Of a stretch of 64,000 bases of DNA, positions 14,789-23,354 are shown in pieces; position 1 is the first letter of the stretch, and the number at the start of each line of letters is the position of its first letter. Source of the stretch: Treponema sp. (GTDB lineage Bacteria > Spirochaetota > Spirochaetia > Treponematales > Treponemataceae); the NCBI GenBank assembly GCA_024402475.1, contig JAKSTQ010000008.1, positions 1 through 64,000 of the forward strand, given 5' to 3'. Under the pieces are notes generated by a model that did no database searches, was not told the origin of the DNA, and saw only the letters and a program-made list of their open reading frames with translations. Position numbers and translations under genes: made by a program.

Positions 14789-17407
14789 ATGACTTCGGGT
14801 CAGAAAACAGCGCTCAGCTTATTGACATCAACATGCCTCTTTGCAGCTTTTGCAGTCATAGCTTTTACAGGCTTATTTTCTGTAATTGATGCGCGCTTTT
14901 ATGAACCTGCTAAAGTTGCCCGCATTCAGAAACACCTTGATCTTGTAAGCGAAAATTACGACGAATACATAAATACTCTTGTTGACCGTTTTGGCAAGGG
15001 ACCAAAATCATTCCTCAGCCAGAAACCTGTTCTTTCTTACATAGAAAGTAAACCTGACGATGAAGATGTCCGCCTGCGTTCAAAACTCAGCGGAGACCTT
15101 TTCAGTCAGACAACAGGCCTTATGGGCATGCGCCTTATCGACAAAAACGGTGTAAGCATTCATTACAGTACATTCAGTACAGATGTCCTTCGCAGAACTG
15201 CAGATGTTGTTGCATATAAGGATTACACAGATGCAATTACTTTGAGCGGCGAAAAGGAATTTGAATACGACCGCATTAAATCAGCAGACAGTTATTCACA
15301 GGAAGGCTTAAAGCCGAATGTCGTGTTTGACGGAAAAGGCGGACGCATCATCGTTTCGTTCCCGTTCTATGATTCTTATTCTGCTTACCGCGGAACTTAT
15401 GTTTTCTATATAAATGCAAACGATTTTAACAGACTTCTTCTTTCAAAGAAAATCATAACCTTTGGAGATTCAGGAAGCCTTGTAGCAGATACAGACTTAA
15501 GCGGTTTTGTTTTTGGAATTCCTGCAATCGGCAAAGAGATTTTTGAAAATGAAATCCTTGACCGCTGGAAGAAAGGTTTGTTCCAGCCGGAAAAAATTGT
15601 CTGGGCCAGTGATGAACAGACCTTTGATGTTCCTGATTACGACAAGTCATTAAAGGAACCAAAGAAAAAAGCAAATTACTGGATTCTTGTTTCCAGTACA
15701 AAAACTGCTTTTGGTTATGTGGGCGGTATTTATCCTGATCAGCTTTTTGCAATGAGCGACAGCGTCAAGATTTTGATGCTGATTTGTCTTTATATAACAA
15801 TGTTCCTCATCATCTTCCTTGTTTTGAATTTTAAACAGGACGAAATGGTTGTTATCCGCGAAAGAATCCGCCGCCTTCAGCTTGGGCTTGTTAACGAATA
15901 TCTTAAGAAAAAAGAAAATGTTGACTGGAAGGTTGTTTCAGGAAAAATCGCTGAACGCCGCCAGGATGTTACTCTCGAAATCCTTAAAAGCCTGGGACGC
16001 AAAGGTAAAAAGCACAGTTCCCAGGTAAATAAACTTATTAACCGCAGCTGGGATGAACTTCTTGCCGCAATGAATGTTCAGGCCGGAAATCAGGCTGTTG
16101 CACAGAACTCAATTGCAAACGGTGAAGAAATCCGTAAGATGCTTGAAGAAATTTTGAGTTCAGGCGCAATTAAAGTTCAGGCAACATCAGTACAGACTGT
16201 GGAATCAAGTCCAAAACCTGCAAAAAAAGCTGCGGTACCTGTTGAAGTAGTTGAATATAAAGATGACGATTCCCACAAAGCAAGTCCAGTAACCGCAGAC
16301 GATGCTGAACCACTGGATGACCTTGAAGAAGTTGAGTCTCTCGAAGAAGTCGAAGAACTTACAGATGCAGAACCAGTTGAAGACCTCGAAGAAGTTGAGT
16401 CCCTCGAAGAAGTCGAAGAACTTACAGACGCAGAACCAGTCGAAGACCTCGAAGAAGTTGAGTCTCTTGAAGAAGCCGAAGAACCTGCTGACGCTGAGCC
16501 TGCAGAAAGTCTGGAACCTGCTCCGGAAAAAGATGAATTTGAAACTGTTGATATTGAATCAATTGATATTACTGGCGGTCTTCCTGAACTTGAAATGGAA
16601 GACGTAACTTCACAGCTTATTGATAATCCTGATTCTCAGAACGCATCTTCTGTTCACCGCATTAAAGAGCCGATTGAAGAAATTGAAGAAGTTAACCGTA
16701 AAAGCGTCATCTCCAATAAAATTGTTGACGAAGAAGATAACGAATTCTTTGTTAACTTTAAGGCAGATACACCGGACTATTCAGAACTTGATACATACGA
16801 TTACGAAAGTCAGGAAGGCCTTGAACATCTTATTAATAAAGGACCAAAAATCTCTGCCGCAAACGAAGCAACCGGGCTTATTGATGAACCAAAACCTGTT
16901 GAGGCAACAGAAGTTTCGCTTGCTGAATTTGGTGCAAACTTCAAGAATCAGGAATCATCACTTCAGGAAGAAGTTGGATTTGGCGTAAAAGAAAATTCAA
17001 AAGATTCTTCTCGTCCTTCTGGCGATATTTACTTTGAAGTATCATCACTTGATTTTAAGAATCTTGACAGCAAAACAAATGTCGTTAAGAAACAGAAAAA
17101 AGAACAGAAAATTCTTCTTGGAAAAAATTCTTCTACAATCGAAGAATTCAAGGAAAATGTACATAACCTTTCTATCGAAAAAATTGATGACGATGCGTCA
17201 GAACTTGAAGCAGTAGAAACACAGAAGAATTTCTCACTTACAGGATTCGGTATGGATGCTGCAGCGATTGGAGAACTTGAACCTGGCTATGATGTAATTC
17301 ATGATGCAGGCGACGGCACTTATTCAATCAGCGATGAAGGTGCCGATGCTGCGGTTAAAATCGATTTTGACTTTAAGGACCTTGTAGATTCAGTCCTTAA
17401 GCGTTAG
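14789..17407 (+). CDS. Large two-TM protein with acidic tandem repeats
   Basis: I do not recognise a named family. The 872 residues show TM1 (about 9-31), an extracytoplasmic region (about 32-325) with a Cache-like feel (MGMRLIDKNGVSIHYSTFS, RIIVSFPFYDSY), TM2 (about 326-347) and a ~520-residue cytoplasmic part. The latter begins with a basic helical segment (RERIRRLQLGLVNEYLKKK) and becomes very acidic. Three 21-residue repeats of type EPVEDLEEVESLEEVEEL occupy residues 507-569. The layout resembles a chemoreceptor or sensor without HAMP, kinase or MCP signalling domains. A sigma-28 type promoter suggests co-expression with motility genes. GGGG upstream of the ATG serves as ribosome site. 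It ends in a four-base convergent overlap with the next gene. Confidence 0.85.
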   Translation: MTSGQKTALSLLTSTCLFAAFAVIAFTGLFSVIDARFYEPAKVARIQKHLDLVSENYDEYINTLVDRFGKGPKSFLSQKPVLSYIESKPDDEDVRLRSKLSGDLFSQTTGLMGMRLIDKNGVSIHYSTFSTDVLRRTADVVAYKDYTDAITLSGEKEFEYDRIKSADSYSQEGLKPNVVFDGKGGRIIVSFPFYDSYSAYRGTYVFYINANDFNRLLLSKKIITFGDSGSLVADTDLSGFVFGIPAIGKEIFENEILDRWKKGLFQPEKIVWASDEQTFDVPDYDKSLKEPKKKANYWILVSSTKTAFGYVGGIYPDQLFAMSDSVKILMLICLYITMFLIIFLVLNFKQDEMVVIRERIRRLQLGLVNEYLKKKENVDWKVVSGKIAERRQDVTLEILKSLGRKGKKHSSQVNKLINRSWDELLAAMNVQAGNQAVAQNSIANGEEIRKMLEEILSSGAIKVQATSVQTVESSPKPAKKAAVPVEVVEYKDDDSHKASPVTADDAEPLDDLEEVESLEEVEELTDAEPVEDLEEVESLEEVEELTDAEPVEDLEEVESLEEAEEPADAEPAESLEPAPEKDEFETVDIESIDITGGLPELEMEDVTSQLIDNPDSQNASSVHRIKEPIEEIEEVNRKSVISNKIVDEEDNEFFVNFKADTPDYSELDTYDYESQEGLEHLINKGPKISAANEATGLIDEPKPVEATEVSLAEFGANFKNQESSLQEEVGFGVKENSKDSSRPSGDIYFEVSSLDFKNLDSKTNVVKKQKKEQKILLGKNSSTIEEFKENVHNLSIEKIDDDASELEAVETQKNFSLTGFGMDAAAIGELEPGYDVIHDAGDGTYSISDEGADAAVKIDFDFKDLVDSVLKR
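16307..16495 (+). repeat. Three tandem 63-bp repeats inside the 872-aa gene
   Basis: Units at 16307-16369, 16370-16432 and 16433-16495 are nearly identical in DNA and encode 21-residue acidic blocks starting Glu-Pro. A partial fourth unit follows. The unit length is a multiple of three, so copy number can change without breaking the frame. Confidence 0.85.
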
Positions 17408-18930
17408 TCCTGAGCAAAACAGCTTTGCATTAACTGAACAAAAAGATAAATGTGCTTGTAAACTTCAGTACCAAGCTGTTTAACAGGATGTTCAGAAAAT
17501 TTATCCAGTTCCTTCCAGTTAATTACAACTTCACCTTTAGGTTTTGAGTAATCTTCCATCAGGGTTTTTATTGTCTTTGCAATCGTAATCAGGTCTTTTG
17601 TAGATTCGATACAGATATTGCGTGCTTCGTCATTGATATCTTTAAGAGTTGTAGCAATGATGTTGCGGGCTTCTTTATCGCGTTCACATCTAGGCAAAAG
17701 TGTCTTAAGTTTTGAACCAAGGTCTCCGTCTTCTGCAAGTCTGTCATCAAACTGAAGAATATGGTCAGAAGATTCCAGAAGTGCATTGTAAGCATTTGAC
17801 ATTGGTGTACTTAAAGTGTTTGAAGACCAGGTTCCGCGGATAAGGACAAGGTCAGCAAATTCACGAAGGTCTTTTTTGATGTAATCAAGAAGGAATGCTT
17901 TGTAATAGTTCAACGGACCTACATAAAGGTAAGAACCGACATTTTTTCTTTCGTATGCAGCGCTTAAGCCTTCTGTGTAGTAACGCATTCTGACAACTGC
18001 TGTAGTACCAAAAATCTGGTTCAGGTAGTTGTCAATCTGCGAAGTTTTCATTGCTTTTGAAAGGCCTGCGATTGTGTTTTCTGCTTCCTGGCGGATTTTA
18101 TCAAGATAAGCATCAACAATCTGTTCTTCGTGAACAGGGTAGTCCATTTCAAAGTCAGGATCTTTTGTAATAAGTTTGAGCATAAGTTCAAAAACACGGG
18201 AATCTCTGATTGAACGCAGCTTGTTGACGATTTTTGTCCACATTGCAGCGTTTACAGGTTCAGTTCCTTTTGCATCCTTGAACATTTTGAGCATGTCAGC
18301 CCAGTCGCGGATTTCCATTAAAGGCCATGCAATTGCCAGAAAGTCTTTAAGGTCTTCGCCGATGTATTCTGCGTTGATTTTTTCGAATTTAGGGCTTGTT
18401 GTAAATTCCCTTTCGTTTAATGATGAATCAAATTTCTTGAGGAGAAAGTAAAAGTCGTAAGTACAGAACTGCTTGAATGCCAGAACCTTTTTATAGAGAA
18501 GGTCGATATTTCCGATGTTTTCAGAATCAAATGATGACAAAAAGCCCGAAAGCATGTCCTTTACGTTTTTTTCAAGTTCCTTGATGGACATAGACTGTGC
18601 TTTTGCAGTAATTGCTTCTTTTGTAAGGAGTTCAGACAGTTCCTTCTGTTTTTCTGTAAGTGAAGAATTGACAACCATGTATTTAAAGGTATTCGGGTTG
18701 TCTACAGCCTGGAACATAGCCTGAGCTGGAGAAACTGCCTTGTAAATATCATAGAAAAGTTTGGCAAAAGGAGGAAGAACTTCATCATTCTTGAAATAAG
18801 CATGATATTTTGACTTATTCAATTCCTTGTTGATGGAGCGTAATTTCTTCTTCTTTTTTACCTCAGGGTCGTTTGAAGCAAAAATTGACCCGAAAAATCT
18901 GTTAAAAAAACTTTCTTTCTTTTCTGCCAT
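17404..18930 (-). CDS. Conserved cytoplasmic protein, 508 aa (possible DUF5312)
   Basis: A soluble, largely alpha-helical protein with no signal peptide or membrane segment. The first ~35 residues are basic (EVKKKKKLRSINKELNK). I associate its style (FNRFFGSIFAS... start, LPPFAKLFYDIYKA) with a spirochaete-restricted family that I believe is DUF5312, from memory and not verified. No catalytic motif is visible. The ATG at 18930 has AGGA upstream. It is convergent with the 872-residue gene (stops overlap by four bases) and divergent from the xylanase gene. Function unknown. Confidence 0.75.
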   Translation of the reverse strand: MAEKKESFFNRFFGSIFASNDPEVKKKKKLRSINKELNKSKYHAYFKNDEVLPPFAKLFYDIYKAVSPAQAMFQAVDNPNTFKYMVVNSSLTEKQKELSELLTKEAITAKAQSMSIKELEKNVKDMLSGFLSSFDSENIGNIDLLYKKVLAFKQFCTYDFYFLLKKFDSSLNEREFTTSPKFEKINAEYIGEDLKDFLAIAWPLMEIRDWADMLKMFKDAKGTEPVNAAMWTKIVNKLRSIRDSRVFELMLKLITKDPDFEMDYPVHEEQIVDAYLDKIRQEAENTIAGLSKAMKTSQIDNYLNQIFGTTAVVRMRYYTEGLSAAYERKNVGSYLYVGPLNYYKAFLLDYIKKDLREFADLVLIRGTWSSNTLSTPMSNAYNALLESSDHILQFDDRLAEDGDLGSKLKTLLPRCERDKEARNIIATTLKDINDEARNICIESTKDLITIAKTIKTLMEDYSKPKGEVVINWKELDKFSEHPVKQLGTEVYKHIYLFVQLMQSCFAQD

Positions 18931-18948
18931 GATTTAATCCTTTCTATA

Positions 18949-18977
18949 ATTATTATACATATTTAACCATTAGTCAA
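18949..18977 (-). promoter_or_regulatory. Possible sigma-70 promoter of the 508-aa gene
   Basis: On the minus strand: TTGACT (18972-18977), 17 bases, AATAAT (18949-18954). The start codon is at 18930. Confidence 0.4.
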
Positions 18978-18992
18978 TTTATATTCTAAAAT

Positions 18993-19020
18993 TTGACAAA
19001 CGCAAGAATTAGGGTATAAA
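18993..19020 (+). promoter_or_regulatory. Sigma-70 promoter of the xylanase gene
   Basis: Perfect TTGACA (18993-18998), 16-base spacer, TATAAA (19015-19020). The transcript would start near 19027, with AGGAG before the ATG at 19059. Confidence 0.65.
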
Positions 19021-19058
19021 CTTTAATTCGTATTTTTAAGGAATATCAGGAGTTTGAT

Positions 19059-20075
19059 ATGAAGAAATTAATTACATTGCTTACCTGTGGCGTTGTCCTT
19101 GCGGTAAGTTTTACAGGCTGTGGAAAGAAAGTTCGTGATCTTGGAAAAGCTCAGGGGATAAAGATGGGTGTTGCCGTTACTGCTGGTGATATTTATGAAC
19201 CAAATGCAATGGCTTATCTTGAAGAAAACTGTTCAATTCTTACATATGAAAACGGAATGAAGTGGGCTAACCTCAGACCAAACCGCAAATTCTGGAACTG
19301 GAACGACATCGACAAGCTCATTGAATACTGCAATAAGAATAAAATGTCTGTAAAATGGCATACACTTTTCTGGCACCAGCAGAATTCTTCCTTTGTAAAT
19401 AACCTTAAGACAAAAGAAGAAGCTCTTGAGCTTATGGATGAACATATCGACACAATCATGACAAAATATAAAGGCAAGATTGCAGAATATGATGTTGTAA
19501 ACGAAATGTTCGAAGAAGACGGAACATGGCGTGATACAATCTGGTGCAGACTTATCGGCCCTGAATATATTGAACATGCCCTTATCCGTGCATCAAAGGC
19601 AGACCCGGATGCAATTCTCTTCCTTAATGACTATAACAACGAAGCAATGGGTAATCCTAAAGCTGATGCAATGTTTGAATATGTAAAATCCCTCAAGGAA
19701 CGCAATATTCCGATCGGAGGTGTAGGATTTCAGCTTCATATGGATACCCGCTATCCTTATGACGAAGATGCAATCCGTGCAAATATCCGCCGTTATGCAG
19801 AAATCGGTGTTGATGTTGCCTTTACAGAAGTTGATGTTCGTCTTCCTGTAGCAACAAGAGAAGCACATCTTGAAAAACAGAAAGAAATTTATGCTTCTTT
19901 GATGAAACTTGCAGTTGAAGAACCAAACGTAAAGACATTTATTACATGGGGATGGACTGATGCTCATACATGGGTTGGAGCAACATTCCCTGGAACAGGC
20001 GAAGCACTTTTGTATGATGCAGAAGCAAAACCAAAAGAAGTTTACAATGCAGTTGTAGAACAGCTTAAGAAATAA
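19059..20075 (+). CDS. GH10 endo-1,4-beta-xylanase, lipoprotein
   Basis: Glycoside hydrolase family 10 enzyme that cuts the xylan backbone with retention. A lipoprotein signal precedes lipobox FTGC (lipidated C21), so the enzyme should be membrane-anchored. The catalytic barrel fills the rest: ENGMKWANLRP near the N-terminus, WHTLFWHQQ, acid/base E149 in VVNEMFEEDG, nucleophile E257 in FTEVDVR, and WGWTDAHTW near the C-terminus. There is no carbohydrate-binding module; 338 residues is a minimal GH10. Strong promoter, ribosome site AGGAG, and its own terminator make it a single-gene unit. It points to a life among plant fibre. No transporter or other hemicellulase adjoins it. Confidence 0.93.
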   Translation: MKKLITLLTCGVVLAVSFTGCGKKVRDLGKAQGIKMGVAVTAGDIYEPNAMAYLEENCSILTYENGMKWANLRPNRKFWNWNDIDKLIEYCNKNKMSVKWHTLFWHQQNSSFVNNLKTKEEALELMDEHIDTIMTKYKGKIAEYDVVNEMFEEDGTWRDTIWCRLIGPEYIEHALIRASKADPDAILFLNDYNNEAMGNPKADAMFEYVKSLKERNIPIGGVGFQLHMDTRYPYDEDAIRANIRRYAEIGVDVAFTEVDVRLPVATREAHLEKQKEIYASLMKLAVEEPNVKTFITWGWTDAHTWVGATFPGTGEALLYDAEAKPKEVYNAVVEQLKK

Positions 20076-20088
20076 AATAACAGCGAAA

Positions 20089-20115
20089 GACCCCGTAATA
20101 ACGGGGCCTTTTTTG
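20089..20115 (+). terminator. Terminator after the xylanase gene
   Basis: Stem CCCCGT (20091-20096) / ACGGGG (20101-20106) with a short AATA loop, followed by CC and six T. Confidence 0.85.
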
Positions 20116-20124
20116 TTGCGGGTG

Positions 20125-20152
20125 TTGTAAAACATGGTTGTTTTGTGATAAA
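20125..20152 (+). promoter_or_regulatory. Possible sigma-70 promoter of purE
   Basis: TTGTAA (20125-20130), 16 bases, GATAAA (20147-20152), seven bases before the purE ATG. There is no Shine-Dalgarno, so another leaderless layout is possible. The boxes are weaker than for cheR or parE. Confidence 0.35.
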
Positions 20153-20159
20153 TTGAACT

Positions 20160-20657
20160 ATGAAAGTTGCAATTTTCTTTGGTTCAAAATCAGACACAGA
20201 CAAGATGAAAAAGGCTGCAGATGTTCTTGCAGAATTCGGCGTAGAATACAAAGCCTTTATTCTTTCAGCACACAGAGCAGGCGAACTTCTTCACAAAACC
20301 GTTAAACAGGTAGAAGATGAAGGTTACGAAGTTATCATTGCAGGCGCTGGCCTTGCAGCTGCTCTTCCTGGAGTAATTGCAGGAATTACAACTCTTCCTG
20401 TAATTGGTGTTCCGCTTGAATGCGTTACACCAGGCGTATCAAACGGACTTGCCGGTATGGATGCACTTCTTTCAATCGTGCAGATGCCACCACAGATTCC
20501 TGTTGCTACAGTAGGAATCGGAAACGCAAAAAATGCAGGCTATCTTGCCGTACAGATTCTTTCAATTAAATATCCGGAACTTAAAGAAAAGCTTAAGGCT
20601 TTCCGTGCTAAGCTTGCATCAGATGCAGCAGCATCGGGTCTTGATGTAGCATTATAA
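20160..20657 (+). CDS. purE: PurE, AIR carboxylase / N5-CAIR mutase
   Basis: Purine biosynthesis enzyme making 4-carboxy-aminoimidazole ribonucleotide. Motifs: FGSKSD near residue 8, SAHRAGELL and the glycine-rich loop [11 protein letters not shown]. The His of the class I loop (GGAAHLPG) is replaced by Ala here. Treponema denticola PurE is reported to be a class II enzyme that uses CO2 directly, and the altered loop would fit the same class. No purK lies in this window. 165 residues is the normal size. It heads a purE-purM-purN cluster. The ATG has no ribosome site. Confidence 0.92.
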   Translation: MKVAIFFGSKSDTDKMKKAADVLAEFGVEYKAFILSAHRAGELLHKTVKQVEDEGYEVIIAGAGLAAALPGVIAGITTLPVIGVPLECVTPGVSNGLAGMDALLSIVQMPPQIPVATVGIGNAKNAGYLAVQILSIKYPELKEKLKAFRAKLASDAAASGLDVAL

Positions 20658-20709
20658 TTTTATATATTAAAACTATTCACAAAGAACTATATTTTTAGAG
20701 GTTATAAAC

Positions 20710-21810
20710 ATGGCAACAGTAGATTACAAACAGTCAGGTGTAGACGTAGAAGAAGGTTACCGCGCTGTAAACAAGTACAAAGAACACGCTAAAAAAACTG
20801 TGATTCCAGGAATGCTTACTGGACTTGGTTCATTTAATGGAATGTTCGCTATTCCTAAGGGCCTTAAGAATCCTGTAATGGTAAGCGGAACAGACGGTGT
20901 AGGTACAAAACTTGACATTGCCTTTAAGATGGGAAAATACGATACAGTTGGTATTGACTGTGTTGCCATGAGCGTAAACGATATCCTTTGTTCAGGTGTT
21001 CAGACATCATTCTTCCTTGACTATATCGCATGTGGTGAACTTGATGCTGATGTAGCTGCAGAACTGGTAAAAGGTGTTGCTGACGGTTGTATCGAAACCG
21101 GATGTGCCCTTCTTGGCGGTGAAACAGCAGAAATGCCTGGATTCTATGACAAAGGTAAGTATGACCTTGCAGGTTTTGGTGTCGGCGTAGGCGAAAAAGA
21201 CCAGATGATCACAGGTAAAAAAATCAAGGCTGGAGACGTTCTTATCGGCCTTTCTTCTACAGGTGTTCACTCAAATGGTTTCTCACTTGTACGTAAACTT
21301 GTAAAAAACTTCAATGATAAATTTGTTCTTAACGGAAAAGATACAGGCAAGACAATTGGTGAAGTTCTTCTTACACCTACACGCATTTATGTAAAGCCTG
21401 TAATGCAGGTTCTTAAAAAGTACCGCAAAGCAATCCACGGAATGGTACATGTAACAGGCGGCGGATTCTACGAAAATATTCCTCGTATGTATCCAAAAGC
21501 AGAAAAAGGCAAAAAGCAGCTTATTTCTGTAATCAAGCGCGACAGCTGGGACATTCCGCCTGTATTCGGTGAACTCATTAAGCGCGGTGCTGATGTAGAA
21601 AAAGTTTACAATACTTTCAATATGGGTATTGGATTTGTTCTTGCAGTTAATGCAAAAGAAGCTGACGCTGTTCTTGATATGTTCAACAAGAATGCTTCCA
21701 AGTATTCTAAGCCTGGAATCCCAGACATGGTTGCATATAAGATCGGTCGTGTTGCAACTGCTGAAGGTGAAGTTACATCACAGAAAGAAGCAGTTCTTTT
21801 TGAAGACTAG
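20710..21810 (+). CDS. purM: PurM, phosphoribosylformylglycinamidine cyclo-ligase
   Basis: ATP-dependent AIR synthetase, step five of purine synthesis. Recognised from VSGTDGVGTKLDIAF, GIDCVAMSVNDILCSG, the GGETAEMPGFY loop that binds substrate and ATP, STGVHSNGFSL and HVTGGGFYENIPR. 366 residues is slightly long for the family (~345). AGAGG precedes the ATG at 20710; the 52-base gap after purE has no terminator, so the genes are co-transcribed. Several stretches (GKYDLAGFGVGVGEK) match PurM well. Confidence 0.95.
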   Translation: MATVDYKQSGVDVEEGYRAVNKYKEHAKKTVIPGMLTGLGSFNGMFAIPKGLKNPVMVSGTDGVGTKLDIAFKMGKYDTVGIDCVAMSVNDILCSGVQTSFFLDYIACGELDADVAAELVKGVADGCIETGCALLGGETAEMPGFYDKGKYDLAGFGVGVGEKDQMITGKKIKAGDVLIGLSSTGVHSNGFSLVRKLVKNFNDKFVLNGKDTGKTIGEVLLTPTRIYVKPVMQVLKKYRKAIHGMVHVTGGGFYENIPRMYPKAEKGKKQLISVIKRDSWDIPPVFGELIKRGADVEKVYNTFNMGIGFVLAVNAKEADAVLDMFNKNASKYSKPGIPDMVAYKIGRVATAEGEVTSQKEAVLFED

Positions 21811-21901
21811 ACAATAGCTGGCTGCAGGAAGTACCCTGTGGCCAGAATAAATTCATCCGGAAATTAAAAAAATAAGCCGGAAAAATCTCAGGAATCATTC
21901 C

Positions 21902-22519
21902 ATGAAAAATATCGCAGTTCTTGTGTCTGGCGGCGGAACAAACCTTCAGGCACTTATTGATTATGAAAAAGAACACGCTGACTGTCCATATCATATCAGT
22001 GTCGTAATGAGTACCCGTAAAGATGTCTATGCAATTGAACGTGCAAAAAATGCCGGTATTCCTGTTGAACTTGTAGGACCTTATGCAGTTTTAGGTGCCC
22101 AGAAAGCAAAAGAAGCTGACCGTGATACAAAACGCCTTGCAACTTCAGACAAAATCCTTGAATATTCAAAAAAATACGAAGTAGAACTTATTGTTCTTGC
22201 AGGATGTCTTGTTGTACTTACAGGTGCCATTCATACAGAATACAAAGACAGAATCATTAACCTTCATCCGGCTCTTCTGCCAAAATTCGGCGGAGTAGGA
22301 ATGTGGGGTGAACATGTTCACGAAGCAGTACTTGCAGCAGGAGAAAAAGAATCAGGCTGTACAGTTCATATTGCTGACAGCGGATGTGATACAGGAAGAA
22401 TTCTTGTTCAGCGTAAAGTTCCTGTAATGCCGGATGACACAATTGAAACTTTGTATGCAAGAATAGCTCCGGAAGAAAAAATTGCACTTCTTGAAGCAGT
22501 TTTAATGATGGTAAAATAA
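21902..22519 (+). CDS. purN: PurN, GAR transformylase
   Basis: Uses 10-formyl-tetrahydrofolate to formylate glycinamide ribonucleotide. The N-terminus VLVSGGGTNLQAL, the catalytic INLHPALLP region and the D-x4-D-containing HIADSGCDTGRI loop carry the Asn-His-Asp triad. The HPALLPKFGG(V)GMWGEHVHEAV segment has a few inserted residues compared with the E. coli enzyme. AGGAA lies seven bases before the ATG at 21902. The 91-base gap after purM contains a small TCCGG/CCGGA dyad but no clear terminator. Confidence 0.93.
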   Translation: MKNIAVLVSGGGTNLQALIDYEKEHADCPYHISVVMSTRKDVYAIERAKNAGIPVELVGPYAVLGAQKAKEADRDTKRLATSDKILEYSKKYEVELIVLAGCLVVLTGAIHTEYKDRIINLHPALLPKFGGVGMWGEHVHEAVLAAGEKESGCTVHIADSGCDTGRILVQRKVPVMPDDTIETLYARIAPEEKIALLEAVLMMVK

Positions 22520-22619
22520 TGACTTTTTTAATCATATCCCTTGTTTTGTTCATAAAACATAAAAAAGCAGTAAAAAACAGCAATTAATTAAAAAAAATGC
22601 AGTTTTTTTTGAAAAAAAA

Positions 22620-22649
22620 TTGACGATTGTTAAGAATTTTTACTATTTT
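22620..22649 (+). promoter_or_regulatory. Possible sigma-70 promoter of grpE-dnaK-dnaJ
   Basis: TTGACG (22620-22625), 18 bases, TATTTT (22644-22649). No CIRCE element (TTAGCACTC-N9-GAGTGCTAA) and no hrcA gene are present here, so heat-shock control, if any, is by another route. Confidence 0.4.
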
Positions 22650-22682
22650 ATAAGTATAAATAATGCTTTATAGGAAAGAATA

Positions 22683-23324
22683 ATGGCAGACGAAAACAAC
22701 AAGGCAGAAGAACAGGAAATGCAGGCAGAAGAAAAAGCTGCACAAACTGAAACTTCTGCAGAATCTGATGCAACTGGCAGCGAAAATGCTGATTCTGCTG
22801 CAGAAAATACAGCAGAAAGCACTGAACAGACCTGCGAATCAGAAGAACCAAAGGAACTTACACCAGAAGAAAAAATTGCCGAACTTGAAAAAGAAAATGC
22901 AGAACTTAAAGACCAGCTTTTGCGTCGTGCTGCAGATTTTGAAAATTACCGCAAGCGTATGATTAAGGAAAAACAGGACGCATTTGACTACGGTAATGCG
23001 GCTTTGTTTGCAGACCTTCTGGACAGCCTTGACAACTTTGACAGAACAGTTGCCGCTGCAGAAACAGCAACAGATCCAAAATCAATTGCTGACGGAATCA
23101 AGATGATTAACAGTTCACTTGTTAACATGCTTGAAAATAAATATAACCTGACAAGCTACGGGGCAGAAGGCGATGAATTTGATCCTGAACTCCATGAAGC
23201 AATCGGTATGCAGGAAGCAGAAGTAGAAAAAGAACAGCTTGCTGCAGTTTACCTTAAAGGTTATAAACTTAAAGACCGCGTGATTCGTCACGCAAAAGTA
23301 ATGGTTGCAAAACCAAAAGCATAA
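22683..23324 (+). CDS. grpE: GrpE nucleotide exchange factor
   Basis: Releases ADP from DnaK. The first ~60 residues are a very acidic, low-complexity tail (rich in Glu, Ala, Thr). A coiled coil follows (IAELEKENAELKDQLLRRAADFENYRKRM, hallmark of GrpE), then the beta-domain containing the PELHEAIG stretch and the C-terminal KLKDRVIRHAKVMVAKP. 213 residues is normal. AGGAAAGAATA precedes the ATG. First gene of grpE-dnaK-dnaJ. Confidence 0.96.
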   Translation: MADENNKAEEQEMQAEEKAAQTETSAESDATGSENADSAAENTAESTEQTCESEEPKELTPEEKIAELEKENAELKDQLLRRAADFENYRKRMIKEKQDAFDYGNAALFADLLDSLDNFDRTVAAAETATDPKSIADGIKMINSSLVNMLENKYNLTSYGAEGDEFDPELHEAIGMQEAEVEKEQLAAVYLKGYKLKDRVIRHAKVMVAKPKA

Positions 23325-23354
23325 AACCAGCAGATATTATAGGAGATAAATAAG

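Noticed and set aside
16307-16495. Tandem repeats as a CRISPR array
   Set aside because: Units are directly adjacent with no spacers, in frame and protein-coding.
19593-20135. 180-residue minus-strand frame opposite the xylanase
   Set aside because: Cys/Phe-rich shadow of the GH10 gene; no ribosome site and it runs through the terminator.
22520-22682. CIRCE/HrcA operator before grpE
   Set aside because: No TTAGCACTC-N9-GAGTGCTAA or near match is visible in the gap.
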